Positions 1-9,907 are shown, numbered from the stretch's first letter. The stretch is 64,000 nt of DNA from Paenibacillus sp. FSL R10-2734 (GCF_037963865.1 NZ_CP150170.1:6262001-6326000), one strand, 5' to 3'. Translations and numbers: made by a program. The notes: a model not told the origin generated them from the sequence alone.

Positions 1-1972
1 GCGCCGCGGCGCCAGCTTGATTAGTCAGAGTAGTCGACGACAGATCAAGTCCATCTGATCCGTTCACGGTAACAAACCGACCAGCGGTATAGTAGGCGGT
101 TTCAAATCCACCTCCGAAGCTCTCCGAATACGTGCCAGAGATCAGAGAGACGGTACCGTCGCTATTTGCTTCATGACGGAAGCGACCCGGAAGCGTACTG
201 GCATCCGCCACATTGGAGAATGGATTCTCAACGAGATTAAGCTTAGTGGCATCGCTATTTTGTACTGTACGACTGCTGCCGCTTGTTACATCCTTCAGCC
301 ATTTTCCATTGGCAAGTGACAAGTAGCTATAACCGCCTTGGCCCCATGCGTAAGCCTCAAATGCTTGGGATGCCGTATAAGCTTTTCCGGCAGCACTATA
401 GGCATAGACACTATCTGTTACGGTTGCCATATCCGGTGCAAGGAAATTCGCAGTGAGCTGAGCACCATTCGTATAAGTTGAAGCCGTAACCGTTTGATGA
501 TTCGCGACAGAATCGAACGCAATTACGGGAGCGCCTGTACCAAAGGTAACATTGCCACTACCAATCACTTCCCGAATGGCTCCGAGTGGGGACAGCCCAG
601 CCCCAGGCAATACCGGTGTTTTAGATACAGAGTAAGTCGCTTTAAACCGGGTATCCGCCAACAGCCCCGTTACAGCAACGTTGCTGGATTTGGACAACGG
701 CAGCAAATTGTTGTCGTTCTTCAGCAGAACAACACTTTCTCGTGAAGCGTCGAGCGCAACGGCCTGGCTTTCGCTCAATGTATAATTCTGTGGACTCCGG
801 TCGCTGGCTAAATCCGAGAATGGATAGCTTTTTGGCGAACCATCCGGATTTTTCTCATTAAAGTATCCGGTACGCACCCACATCTCGATTTGACCGCGGA
901 CGCTATTCTCTAGATCCACACGGGTCACACCAAAAGTCCCATTGTTTACTGCATTCAGAATGTTCGTGCGGGTGGAGCTTGTCGTATTGGCATGATTTCC
1001 GCTAAGCAGTAAAAGCGCTGCCGCACCGTCTGCGTCCGTATAGTTCTGATAACCGTTGTTGAAGCCTGCGGTCATCGCGCGATCGGCAGCTATAAAATCG
1101 CCTACCGGCAGCATGCTATACGGATTTGAATTCGAAGCACGGATAATATTCGGTGAGATATGGTTAGGAACTCCGTTCGTTCGACCATAAGTAGTCATAA
1201 TGCTTTGTACCACGCCAGCTTGTAAAGGATATAGGAAGCTTTTCATTTGGTATTCGTTGAGCGCTCGGGCGCTTGCATAAAATTGGCCGCTTGCTCTAAA
1301 CCATTGCGCCAGATAGTTGGTATAATGCTTCGTACCCAATTGAGCTTTTAGCCAGAAACCATCTTCGTTGCCAGCCTCGCCGTAGCCAGTGATGCCCTTA
1401 GCCATGGAATTAATCATCGTTCCGGCAAGTACAGGATCCTCTGCATAGCCCTCCTCAAATCTACCGCTAAGTGGGTTCGTCCGTAAATCAGATACGGCAG
1501 AGAACATCAAAGTATTCGGATTAGCCAGGGTCACTTCCCCCCGCCGTTCATTCCCCATGACCGTCCCCACTTGGCTGACAAGATCCTTATTCCAGCTTTG
1601 CCCCAAAGCGAGCATGGAAGGCATATCTGTGCTTACACCCATAACACGGTCAACTCCACCGGCTGCCGTTCCGGGCAATGTATAACCTCCCGCGATTGTA
1701 CGGGCTGTGCCGGCGCTCTTCTGATCCGCATAATATGCCAAATCCTCAATGCTCATATCAGCTAAAATCAAATCTACAAATGCATCCAGATGACTTGGCA
1801 CACCATCAAAGATCGGCATGTTAGATGCGCCTCTAGCAAACTCAATCGGTTCATTATCAGCCGCTCTCGCCTGATTCGGTGCGACCGTTGATATCATGGA
1901 AATGATAAGAGCCAAAATCAGACTAACAACAATTATTTTTCTGAGGGAAAAACCTTTCATTCCACTGCTCAT
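1..1972 (-). CDS. Glycoside hydrolase family 3 protein, secreted (C-terminus outside window)
   Basis: Not closed inside the window: 657 codons run off the left edge. The start at 1972 follows AAAGGAG. Residues 1-37 form a signal peptide (basic start, hydrophobic core, ending ARA before AADN). GH3 landmarks follow: SGRFEEGYAEDPVLAG at about 169-184, equivalent to the family GRxxEx(6)EDPxLxG segment; a GVVQSIMTTYGRTNGVPN stretch like GVMxSYNxxNGxP; and SVVLLKNDNNLLPL, which opens the second (alpha/beta sandwich) domain. Beta-glucosidases and relatives of this family release sugars from oligosaccharides or glycosides. It lies 129 bp downstream of the sugar permease genes and probably ends that operon, so its product sugar may be the importer's substrate. 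I did not see a standard SDW nucleophile motif, so the exact activity is uncertain. Confidence 0.85.
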   Translation of the reverse strand, partial: MSSGMKGFSLRKIIVVSLILALIISMISTVAPNQARAADNEPIEFARGASNMPIFDGVPSHLDAFVDLILADMSIEDLAYYADQKSAGTARTIAGGYTLPGTAAGGVDRVMGVSTDMPSMLALGQSWNKDLVSQVGTVMGNERRGEVTLANPNTLMFSAVSDLRTNPLSGRFEEGYAEDPVLAGTMINSMAKGITGYGEAGNEDGFWLKAQLGTKHYTNYLAQWFRASGQFYASARALNEYQMKSFLYPLQAGVVQSIMTTYGRTNGVPNHISPNIIRASNSNPYSMLPVGDFIAADRAMTAGFNNGYQNYTDADGAAALLLLSGNHANTTSSTRTNILNAVNNGTFGVTRVDLENSVRGQIEMWVRTGYFNEKNPDGSPKSYPFSDLASDRSPQNYTLSESQAVALDASRESVVLLKNDNNLLPLSKSSNVAVTGLLADTRFKATYSVSKTPVLPGAGLSPLGAIREVIGSGNVTFGTGAPVIAFDSVANHQTVTASTYTNGAQLTANFLAPDMATVTDSVYAYSAAGKAYTASQAFEAYAWGQGGYSYLSLANGKWLKDVTSGSSRTVQNSDATKLNLVENPFSNVADASTLPGRFRHEANSDGTVSLISGTYSESFGGGFETAYYTAGRFVTVNGSDGLDLSSTTLTNQAGAAA

Positions 1973-2100
1973 GTGATTGCTCCTTTTAATTTTTTTGGAC
2001 AAGTCTCTCGCATTTAACTGATGACAGTCTAGTTGTTGCTGTCCTCTTCAGAAATTTAAAGAGTCGTCGATGAGAAATCACATGATGCAGTCTCTGAAGA

Positions 2101-3006
2101 TTAGCCTTTCACGGAACCCACCGTAAGTCCGCCCACGAAATACTTTTGCAGGAACGAAAAGGCAATCAATAGCGGAAGCGCACACAGCATACAAGCTGCG
2201 AATAGGACGTTCCACTGGGTTGGATTCTGCTGGTCACCCATGAAGCCAAGCATGGCTAGCGGCAGGGGAGACTGCGAGGACTTGGAAATAAACGTCATAT
2301 TGAAAAAATAGTCATTCCAAATCCAGATGCCCTGCGTGATGATGACCGAAACTGTAACTGGAATCAGCAGCGGGAACACCACTGCCCAGAACCGACGTAA
2401 AAGTCCCGCACCATCAATATGTGCCGCTTCTTCTACCTCCTCTGGAACACCACTACGAATAAATCCGGTGTACAGGAATGTTGAAAACGGCAGGCTGCAG
2501 GTAACGAACATCAGGATCGGCGTATATTGCGTACTTGGAATACCCAAACTGTTGATCATTTGCACGATTGGAATCAGAACCATCTGTCCTGGTACGACTA
2601 GTCCGGCAAGGAAGAACAGATACAGAAACTGGCTCCATTTGCTTCTGATTCGGGCCATCGGATAGGAAGCCATAGCCGCGAAGATCACAACTAGAAGAAC
2701 GGAAATAGCTGTCAGCACCACACTATTTAGTAAAGCGGAACCAAAATGCATCCGTTCGAAGGCTGTCCGGTAGCTTGTAAATGATATCTCATTGAACAAA
2801 TCAAGCGGGTTTGTGTTGTTGCTCGGTGATCTCAATGAGGTGGACAGCACGATCACAAGCGGAATCAGATTCAGTACCATAATTACGATAACGAGGAGCT
2901 GAACAAGTATTTTTTTTAGAAGTGACCCGGCTTTAACAGGTTTCCGCACGTTTCGGACAGGTTTATGCTGCTGCAGGATGTTGCCTGCTGCTGTTCCATT
3001 GCTCAT
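2101..3006 (-). CDS. Carbohydrate ABC transporter permease, MalG/LacG type
   Basis: 301 residues with six predicted membrane helices, the usual size for the second permease of family CUT1 sugar importers. The cytoplasmic EAA loop that contacts the ATPase is present (EEVEEAAHIDGAGLLRRFW, about residues 188-206). The C-terminus FVGGLTVGSVKG is typical of MalG-type proteins. The start codon overlaps the stop of the upstream permease (ATGA, 3003-3006), implying translational coupling. No ATPase is encoded nearby; such importers often share one MsmX-like ATPase encoded elsewhere. Substrate is inferred only as an oligosaccharide or glycoside, from the adjacent GH3 gene. Confidence 0.93.
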   Translation of the reverse strand: MSNGTAAGNILQQHKPVRNVRKPVKAGSLLKKILVQLLVIVIMVLNLIPLVIVLSTSLRSPSNNTNPLDLFNEISFTSYRTAFERMHFGSALLNSVVLTAISVLLVVIFAAMASYPMARIRSKWSQFLYLFFLAGLVVPGQMVLIPIVQMINSLGIPSTQYTPILMFVTCSLPFSTFLYTGFIRSGVPEEVEEAAHIDGAGLLRRFWAVVFPLLIPVTVSVIITQGIWIWNDYFFNMTFISKSSQSPLPLAMLGFMGDQQNPTQWNVLFAACMLCALPLLIAFSFLQKYFVGGLTVGSVKG

Positions 3007-3884
3007 GCTGACACCTCTTTTCTATTCATCATCAGGACAGAAACCGCAGTAATAGCGATAATCAGCATAAACGAAATAATCCCAAGCGCCGAGGCCTTGC
3101 CGAACATTTGCTCCGTGAACGCCATTTTATAAATTGAGTAAATCAGGGTGTTAGTCGAAGTTCCAGGACCTCCATTGGTCATAATAAACGGAAAATCGAA
3201 GGCTTTCAGACCATTAATTAAACTTAACGTCGTATTGATCGTAATAGATGTGGCGAGCAATGGGAGCTTCACAAATCGCAATAGCTTCCAGGCACCGCAG
3301 CCATCAATTCTACCGGCTTCGAGCAGCTCACTAGGAACGGTCTGAAGACCTGCCAGAAAGATAATCATCGTTGTTCCGACGTTCTTCCAGATTTCCACGA
3401 AAATAATAGAGTACAGCGCCGTGGAATAGCTGCCTAGAAAATTCAAATTATCACTTGCAATCCCGAGCTTACTCAAGAACGTAGCAATCATCCCGCTGTC
3501 CGGCATATAAACATAACTCCAAATGAAGCCGACTACAATCGCACTAAATAAGGTCGGAATGTAAGAGATGGAGCGGTAAAAGCCCTTGCCTCGAATCTTC
3601 ATGTTCAGTAGCAGTGCCAGCCCGAGTCCGATCAGATTGCCCCCCACTACACTGACTATTGTATAAATGAGTGTATTCTTGATCGAGTTGCCCAGCGTAC
3701 CTCCGCTAAACAAGTCCTTGTAGTTATCAAAGCCGATATAATTAAAGGTCTGGGCGTACCCGTTAAAGTCAGTAATGCTGTATTGAAACAGCTTAGTGAT
3801 CGGGAAGATCCAGAATGTTAAATAAAAGATCAGTGCTGGCAACGCGAAAAAATACATCGTTTTTTTCATTACAGTCGATTTCAT
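3003..3884 (-). CDS. Carbohydrate ABC transporter permease, MalF/UgpA type
   Basis: 293 residues with six predicted membrane helices. The EAA loop reads SELLEAGRIDGCGAWKLLRF and the NGGPGTSTNTLIYSIY segment is typical of CUT1 MalF-like subunits, here without the long periplasmic insertion of enteric MalF. The start at 3884 has a good site (AGGAGG about 10 bp upstream). It sits 89 bp downstream of the binding-protein gene and overlaps the next permease by 4 bp, so the three form one transcription unit. It pairs with the neighbouring permease to form the membrane channel. Confidence 0.93.
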   Translation of the reverse strand: MKSTVMKKTMYFFALPALIFYLTFWIFPITKLFQYSITDFNGYAQTFNYIGFDNYKDLFSGGTLGNSIKNTLIYTIVSVVGGNLIGLGLALLLNMKIRGKGFYRSISYIPTLFSAIVVGFIWSYVYMPDSGMIATFLSKLGIASDNLNFLGSYSTALYSIIFVEIWKNVGTTMIIFLAGLQTVPSELLEAGRIDGCGAWKLLRFVKLPLLATSITINTTLSLINGLKAFDFPFIMTNGGPGTSTNTLIYSIYKMAFTEQMFGKASALGIISFMLIIAITAVSVLMMNRKEVSA

Positions 3885-3973
3885 CTCTATTTTATCCTCC
3901 TATCCAGAATTGTACCGCCAGCTTAACGATCTAAAATGTTAGGACTGGCGGGACGATCTTCAGTGATTCCGGT

Positions 3974-5332
3974 TTAATTTTTCCACAATTCCTTGAACTT
4001 GGCATCCATAGCCTCTGTAACCTGCTCCGGAGTAGTCTTACGTCCACCAATAATCTCAGCGAATTTGGCTTCCATCTCTTCAGCTACACCTGTTGGCCAC
4101 ATCTGGTTCGGGAAGTATACGGACTTACCATTATTCAAGTATGAATCGTTAACATCCTTGAACAGGTCATGATTCAGTGGAACACCTTTATACACGCTGA
4201 TCGAACTGTTGGCTTCGGTCCAAGCCTTGAATAGGTCCGACTGGCCATCAAACAGGTAATTCATAACTTCCTTGGCTACGTCCAGATTCTCTGATTTAGC
4301 GTTAAGCGCAAAACCAGCAGCCGTGGCAGCAGAGACATAAGTTGGCTGGCCTGGCTCGTTAGCCGGCAGAGAGAAGAATCCACGGGTAAAATCGGCTGCA
4401 CCTTTGGCCGTCAATGTTGCATAATCCCAGGTTCCGTCAAAAACCATGGCTGCTTTGCCGTCTACGAACAGTTGAGCAGCTTGGGCACTTCCAAGTCCTA
4501 GTGAATTCTTAACCACATAACCCTTGTCATATAATTCTTTCATTTTGGAGACCGTATCCACCCACTTTGGATCTGTCAACGATTTCTCTCCTGCTTGGAG
4601 TTTGGTATCGAAATCCATTTCATCCGGATAAACCTCATTCGCCGCGATTTGATACATGCCGAACTGGAGGAACCAAGGGTCCTTGTCTGCGAGTGAGATT
4701 GGAGTAATGCCCGCATCTATCAGCTTTTGGGAAGCTTCCAGGAACGAAGGCCAATCCTTCGGCATTTCCGTAATGCCAGCTTGTTTGAACAAATCCTGAT
4801 TGTAATACACACCGAGATAGTCTAGGCCTCCTGCGATTCCATAAGGCTTACCCTCATAAGACATATCATCCTTCGCTCCCTGGCTGATGTTATCCCAGAA
4901 GGTCAGATCCGATAGATCAGCCGCATAGCCGGCTTTTGCCATATCCAAGACACCGAGGGACGCATTTCTTGGAAATACCCAGTAAATATCCGGACCTTTA
5001 CCTGAAGCAAGCTTTGTACGAATCGAAGTGAAATACTGCTCATCTGGAAGCTTGGAAGTTTCGAGTGTAACGTTAGGGAACTTTTCCTTCACGAGCTTAG
5101 GCATGATATCAAGTGCGAAATCCTGACCGTCTGGAGCCTTGGTGCCAGATACCATCATGGTCAGCGTCACCTTTTTCGTGCTGTCCGCTGTGGCTGCCGG
5201 AGTGTTTGTAGCGCTTCCACTATTTTCAGCGTTACTGGTGTTACTGTTGTTTCCTGAACCACAACCTGCAAGAACAGCAAGCAACACTGCCAGCATTAAG
5301 GTTCCTGTCCGTTTTTTAGTACGTGATTTCAT
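3974..5332 (-). CDS. Extracellular solute-binding lipoprotein of a sugar ABC importer
   Basis: Family 1 solute-binding protein of 452 residues. I chose the ATG at 5332 because AGGGAGG lies just upstream and translation from it gives a lipoprotein signal (MKSRTKK, hydrophobic core, lipobox LAGC). The open frame continues 50 codons further upstream, but that extension is the promoter region shared with the divergent kinase gene. After the lipobox there is a Ser/Asn/Thr-rich linker, then a fold with WPSFLEASQKL and AAQLFVDGKAAMVFDGTW segments typical of maltose-type binding proteins. It captures sugar outside the membrane and hands it to the two permeases. It is divergent from a YesM/YesN-like pair that probably controls it. 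Confidence 0.92.
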   Translation of the reverse strand: MKSRTKKRTGTLMLAVLLAVLAGCGSGNNSNTSNAENSGSATNTPAATADSTKKVTLTMMVSGTKAPDGQDFALDIMPKLVKEKFPNVTLETSKLPDEQYFTSIRTKLASGKGPDIYWVFPRNASLGVLDMAKAGYAADLSDLTFWDNISQGAKDDMSYEGKPYGIAGGLDYLGVYYNQDLFKQAGITEMPKDWPSFLEASQKLIDAGITPISLADKDPWFLQFGMYQIAANEVYPDEMDFDTKLQAGEKSLTDPKWVDTVSKMKELYDKGYVVKNSLGLGSAQAAQLFVDGKAAMVFDGTWDYATLTAKGAADFTRGFFSLPANEPGQPTYVSAATAAGFALNAKSENLDVAKEVMNYLFDGQSDLFKAWTEANSSISVYKGVPLNHDLFKDVNDSYLNNGKSVYFPNQMWPTGVAEEMEAKFAEIIGGRKTTPEQVTEAMDAKFKELWKN

Positions 5333-5397
5333 AGAATAACCTCCCTGTTTTCTTATCACTTTTATTTCTCGGCATCCATATTTTGTTGGTTGCTGTA

Positions 5398-5427
5398 TTG
5401 TTATTTTAATCTTGTAAGCGGTATAAT
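5398..5427 (+). promoter_or_regulatory. SigA-type promoter of the sensor-kinase gene with overlapping cre-like site
   Basis: TTGTTA (5398-5403), an 18-bp spacer and TATAAT (5422-5427) fit a housekeeping promoter reading into the kinase gene. TGTAAGCGGTATAA (5413-5426) matches the CcpA operator consensus TGWAANCGNTNWCA at 13 of 14 positions and covers the -10 box, a position expected to repress. The region also lies in front of the divergent binding-protein gene, so glucose repression of both sides is plausible. Inferred from sequence only. Confidence 0.5.
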
Positions 5428-5482
5428 TACTTTTGCATTTAGGGTGCACTATTTTACGAATGGCTAAATCGGAGGAGAGCAA

Positions 5483-7276
5483 ATGAAATTCTCAAGTATC
5501 AAAACCAAACTCTTTCTTGCACTCGTACTTGTATCTGTCATTCCGATTGTGATCGTCACTTATAACTCCTACCGGAGCTATACCAATCTAGTCAACCAGC
5601 AAACCTCACTCGTTGCCTCCAACACTATCCATAATACCGTTAAGGGTATAGAGGATATTTTTGGAAATATTGAACGTATTTCACTCACCATTCAGCAGCA
5701 AACCTCCAGTGCGACTGCGTACACTACAGTAAGCGACGAACTAAAAAAACTAGCCAGCACCAGCGATTCCTATGACATTTTTATTATACAAAACAAGCTG
5801 AAGCTGATCTTTGAGAACCTGCTGCTAAGCTATGATTATGTAAATGGAATCTACCTTTTTTCTCCTGACGGCAAAAATATCAGCTATGGCAGCACAGCGG
5901 AGCTGAAGGTGGGATATGTCCCGCTCCAGGATGTTTGGTATCAGAAGACCATTGCCAACAAAGGCCAGCTTTATATTGGCGAGCCTGGTGTAAAGCCTTA
6001 TATCATCAATTCCGAACCGTCTCTGGTATTCTCCCGCGCACTTTACGATATGAAGACCCAGCAATTTCTTGGTGTGTTTATGCTGGACTGCAGTCTGGAT
6101 ATTTTCAAAGGACTAAACCGAGACGCCGTACCTAACATGAGCTATTTGGTCCTCGCCAACGACGACGGCAACATCATTTACAACAGTACAGGTCAGAACA
6201 CGGACTCACGGCTGCCGGAGGATTTAACACTTAAGACCAAGGCTATGCAAAGCGATGAGCTGGAATTTTACAACGGAAATAATTTGACCGTCATTCAGCG
6301 GCTACCAGTATATCACTGGACCGTTATCGCAAATATTTCACTAAGTGAGCTGTATGAGAAATACGGAATTTCCAACAAGCTGATCCTTTATATCTCCCTT
6401 ACTTGTGCGGTCATTTTCATTCTGCTGTCCGTCCTATTGTCCAACTGGATTACAAAGCCGATAACCCAGCTTGCCAAAATCATGCGTAAAAACAAATCGC
6501 AAAAATTCATTACAACCGAAATCAAGCCTAAACGGGTTGACGAAATCGGCTTTCTCTATGCAGAATACAACAAAATGATGAAGGACATCGACATCTTTGT
6601 CAGGGAGAGCTACCAGAATAAAATTCTAACCATGGATTCACAAATGAAAGCGCTTGAAGCCCAGATTAATTCGCATTTTCTGTATAATACACTCGAATCC
6701 ATCAACAGCATAGCCGAAATTGAAGAAGTCGAAAGCATTGCTGTCATGACCAAAGCGCTGGGGGATATGTTCCGTTATAGCATCAAGACCGATAGTGAGC
6801 TGGTATTTGCCCGGGACGAGATTCAGCATGTAGACAACTATATGGCCATTCAGCAGATCCGCTACGGTAGTAAAATCTGTTTTGTTAAAGAGATTGAGGA
6901 GTCCGTTCTGGAAGCGAAAATCCTCAAATTGATCCTTCAGCCCTTAGTGGAAAATGCCGTCTATCACGGCTTGGAGAATAAAAGAGGTAACGGCATGCTC
7001 TTACTAAAGGGCTTTCTGGACCCGGATACCAAGCGGATTATCTTTGAAATTCAGGATGACGGGATTGGCATTCAAGAAGAACGGCTAAAGGAAATTCAAA
7101 CGCTGCTACATCAACCGCCGGAATTCATGGGGCTTGGCCACCGGAGCAGACAGAGCATCGGCATTAAAAATGTGCACTCACGCATTGCCCTCTATTACGG
7201 TTCTGATTTCGGACTGACTATTGCTAGCGAACCAACGATAGGCACTACAATTACCCTTACACTCCCATCCAAATAA
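5483..7276 (+). CDS. YesM-type membrane sensor histidine kinase
   Basis: 597 residues. Membrane helix 1 is at about 12-33, an extracellular sensing region (probably double Cache) runs to about 295, and helix 2 is at about 300-322. A HAMP linker follows, then a LytS/YesM-type His-kinase domain with phospho-acceptor His398 in EAQINSHFLYNTLESI, and an ATPase domain with N-box LQPLVENAVYHG (Asn491). The start follows GGAGGAG by 6 bp. The paired response regulator begins 20 bp downstream. In this family the kinase senses an extracellular sugar, often through the neighbouring binding protein, and switches on the importer operon that lies divergently. Confidence 0.93.
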   Translation: MKFSSIKTKLFLALVLVSVIPIVIVTYNSYRSYTNLVNQQTSLVASNTIHNTVKGIEDIFGNIERISLTIQQQTSSATAYTTVSDELKKLASTSDSYDIFIIQNKLKLIFENLLLSYDYVNGIYLFSPDGKNISYGSTAELKVGYVPLQDVWYQKTIANKGQLYIGEPGVKPYIINSEPSLVFSRALYDMKTQQFLGVFMLDCSLDIFKGLNRDAVPNMSYLVLANDDGNIIYNSTGQNTDSRLPEDLTLKTKAMQSDELEFYNGNNLTVIQRLPVYHWTVIANISLSELYEKYGISNKLILYISLTCAVIFILLSVLLSNWITKPITQLAKIMRKNKSQKFITTEIKPKRVDEIGFLYAEYNKMMKDIDIFVRESYQNKILTMDSQMKALEAQINSHFLYNTLESINSIAEIEEVESIAVMTKALGDMFRYSIKTDSELVFARDEIQHVDNYMAIQQIRYGSKICFVKEIEESVLEAKILKLILQPLVENAVYHGLENKRGNGMLLLKGFLDPDTKRIIFEIQDDGIGIQEERLKEIQTLLHQPPEFMGLGHRSRQSIGIKNVHSRIALYYGSDFGLTIASEPTIGTTITLTLPSK

Positions 7277-7296
7277 CGACGAAAGGAGGCTAAATC

Positions 7297-8859
7297 ATGT
7301 ACAAATTCATAATCGTCGACGATGAGCCTTTGATCCGCCAGGGCCTACTAAAAAAAATCAGTGCAGTAACCAAAGAACTGATCTTCTGTGGTGAAGCCGA
7401 CAATGGCGAGGATGCCTTGGACCTTATTCAATCGGAGGACCCGCATCTAGTCTTCACCGATATGCGGATGCCAGTTATGGACGGAAAATCCCTACTTCGG
7501 CAGCTGCAAAATCAATATCCCGATAAAAAGATCATCGTCATCAGCGGATTTTCCGATTTTGAATATATGCAGGAGGCGATTTCAGCCAAGGTAGTCCACT
7601 ATCTGCTGAAGCCGTTCAGCAAAGAAGAGATCCACCAAGCGATCTCCAAAGCGTTATCTGCCATAGAGAGTGAACAGTCCGCCAAGGCTGAAACTCTCAA
7701 TATAACCAAAGAAGCGGAGCAGTTGAGTTTGCTTGGAGATATGCATGCCCTGCTACAATACGTTGCGGGGTTCTATCCCGCTCACAATCCGCCTAGTTTC
7801 CGGTCTGCTCCCATGCGCAATCTCATGTCTTCCAGCAGAATGGTCCTGCTAACCCTCTATAATCCAGAAGAGTTAGCGGTACAGGAACCCATCTTGGAGA
7901 GCACACATCTTTTTCTTCCCCACCCGCAGAGCAGGAAGCTAGCTTTTTCTCTCCAGCTCTGTGACGCTTCACTTAAAGAAAACGAGGTGCTGGAACTGGC
8001 TGCTGCCGAAGCCAAAAAATTAATCGCCAGCACAGGACCACAGGCCTGCATCGGCATCAGCGGTATGAAAAGCGATGTCAAGGAACTGCCGCAGGCACGC
8101 CAGGAATCTATGTCTGCTTTGAACTGTCGTGCTATCGCCGACCAAGGACAATTTTTCATCTACCATCCGGGCAGTTACCAGGCTGCACCAGTGATGTGGG
8201 AAGGCAGCCGAGACCTGATCTTTTTCATTGAATCTGGGAACATCGATAAGGTTGAAGAACGGGTTCACGACTATTTTGACTATTATAAAGGGCAACCTGC
8301 AGCAACAATCCATCAGTTGAAGGAGAATTGCCGATCCATCATCACAGAGGTCAAAACTCTGATCTCCGTCTATTACCCAGTTGAGAACGGGCAACATACT
8401 TCATCCAGCCTAGAAGCTGTACTGGGTATTTCATTTGATGCGGAAGAAATCCGGCTATATTTCCTGACCGTGCTCGCCTCGATTGCAGAATTGCTGAAGG
8501 AACAATCGGTCTATGCCTCTCCCAACGTCATTGATAATGTGAAGGTATATATCCGCAAAAACATATGCTCACCTCTCACGCTAGAGCATCTATCGAGTCT
8601 GTTCTATATCAGTCCGAGCTATCTAAGCTACTTATATAAGGAGAAGACGGGCGAAAATCTGATTGATTATGTCAACAAAGAGCGTATCGAACGTGCCAAG
8701 CTGCTGCTTCGTACCAGTGATGAGAAAATATATAAGATCGCCAAGAGTCTTGGGATCGATAACGCTAAATATTTTTTCCGACTATTCAAGAAAATGACCG
8801 GATTCACACCGGAGGAATACCGAAAATTAAGTGAGTCCGCAAAAGAGGGGGCAGGCTGA
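7297..8859 (+). CDS. YesN-type response regulator with AraC DNA-binding domain
   Basis: 520 residues. The N-terminal receiver domain (about 1-120) has acidic residues Asp8, Asp9 and Glu10, the phosphorylation site Asp55 in VFTDMRMPVMDG, and the conserved Lys in LLKPF. A long central region of unclear role follows. The C-terminal AraC double helix-turn-helix (about 415-515) includes FYISPSYLSYLYKEKTGEN and IAKSLGIDNAKYFFRLFKK. The start follows AAAGGAGG. It forms a two-component pair with the upstream kinase and overlaps the next gene by one base (TGATG), so all three are probably co-translated. The likely target is the divergent sugar importer operon. Confidence 0.94.
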   Translation: MYKFIIVDDEPLIRQGLLKKISAVTKELIFCGEADNGEDALDLIQSEDPHLVFTDMRMPVMDGKSLLRQLQNQYPDKKIIVISGFSDFEYMQEAISAKVVHYLLKPFSKEEIHQAISKALSAIESEQSAKAETLNITKEAEQLSLLGDMHALLQYVAGFYPAHNPPSFRSAPMRNLMSSSRMVLLTLYNPEELAVQEPILESTHLFLPHPQSRKLAFSLQLCDASLKENEVLELAAAEAKKLIASTGPQACIGISGMKSDVKELPQARQESMSALNCRAIADQGQFFIYHPGSYQAAPVMWEGSRDLIFFIESGNIDKVEERVHDYFDYYKGQPAATIHQLKENCRSIITEVKTLISVYYPVENGQHTSSSLEAVLGISFDAEEIRLYFLTVLASIAELLKEQSVYASPNVIDNVKVYIRKNICSPLTLEHLSSLFYISPSYLSYLYKEKTGENLIDYVNKERIERAKLLLRTSDEKIYKIAKSLGIDNAKYFFRLFKKMTGFTPEEYRKLSESAKEGAG

Positions 8860-9851
8860 TGGATCATAGGGAGCTTGAACATTATTTGCGCCGTCATGAT
8901 GTAATCGAAGCCAAACAGCGGTACACCCGCCGCAACATCAATGAATTTGGTGGCAAAGAATTGATCTTGCCGCACGGGGAACAGTTTCCGCGTATGCCAG
9001 AATCCTTTTTTTTCAATCAGGGCGATTATCATATCAGCAAGCACCACCGGTTCGCCGCCATGCCAGAGCATACGCATACATTTATCGAGCTAAATTACAT
9101 GTACTCAGGCCGCTGCCGACAGAGCATTAGCGGGTCTATCGTAGAGCTAGCCCAAGGCCAGATTTGCTTGCTGGATACGGATGTGCCCCATTCGATTTCT
9201 ACACTCGATGAGGATGATATCCTGATCAATATTTTGATGCGAAAGGAAACGCTGAACGCAGCATTTCTGACCAGGCTGGGATCTGACGGGAGGTTAAGTG
9301 ATTTTCTGATCAATGCCCAGTCTCCCGCTGCAGCCCATGACCGCTATCTTGTCTTCCGCTCAGATAACTGTCAAAACCTTCACTATACCCTCGCCAGTAT
9401 GATGTGCGAGTACTTCGATCCCCGTGATTTCTCCGCGGATATGATCAACGGATATATGGTCATCGTGTTCACGGAGCTTATGCGGGTGCTAAACCAGGAC
9501 ACCTCCTTAAGAGAGGTGCTTCCGACCAAACGGGGTGATCTGCTGGAAATCCTACAGTATCTAGAACGCCATTTTAATGACTGTTCCCTGAAGGATCTGG
9601 CTGCACGCTTCAATTTCAATCCGAATTATCTAGGCAACCTGCTTAAGAAAAGCACGGGCAAAACGTTCGGCGAACTAGTACAAGAGCATCGAATGGCATA
9701 TGCCGCTCTCCTGCTGGCCCACAGCGACCGACCTATTGGGGATATAGCCGGGGAATGCGGATATGAGAGCCTCAGCTTTTTCTACAAAAAATTCGCGGAT
9801 CGTTACGGACTAACCCCGCTACTCTACCGCAAGCAGAATCAAACAACCTGA
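8859..9851 (+). CDS. AraC-family regulator with N-terminal cupin
   Basis: 330 residues. The N-terminal half contains a cupin-like sugar-binding barrel (MPEHTHTFIELNYMYSG, about 68-84, then a GQICLLDTDVPHSI strand). The C-terminal 100 residues are an AraC helix-turn-helix pair (LAARFNFNPNYLGNLLKKS and IAGECGYESLSFFYKKF). The start overlaps the stop of the response-regulator gene by one base. A second AraC protein in the same operon may act as a direct intracellular sensor of the imported sugar. Target genes cannot be read from the sequence. Confidence 0.88.
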   Translation: MDHRELEHYLRRHDVIEAKQRYTRRNINEFGGKELILPHGEQFPRMPESFFFNQGDYHISKHHRFAAMPEHTHTFIELNYMYSGRCRQSISGSIVELAQGQICLLDTDVPHSISTLDEDDILINILMRKETLNAAFLTRLGSDGRLSDFLINAQSPAAAHDRYLVFRSDNCQNLHYTLASMMCEYFDPRDFSADMINGYMVIVFTELMRVLNQDTSLREVLPTKRGDLLEILQYLERHFNDCSLKDLAARFNFNPNYLGNLLKKSTGKTFGELVQEHRMAYAALLLAHSDRPIGDIAGECGYESLSFFYKKFADRYGLTPLLYRKQNQTT

Positions 9852-9880
9852 GTCACCACTTGCTACGGTGCTCAGGTTGT
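9843..9880. terminator. Hairpin between convergent genes, weak terminator
   Basis: ACAACCTGAG (9843-9852) pairs with CTCAGGTTGT (9871-9880). It lies between the ends of the AraC gene and the minus-strand glycosidase gene. Neither side has a long T-tract, so termination strength is doubtful. Confidence 0.45.
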
Positions 9881-9907
9881 TCACGCTACTATCGAATATG
9901 CATCTAC

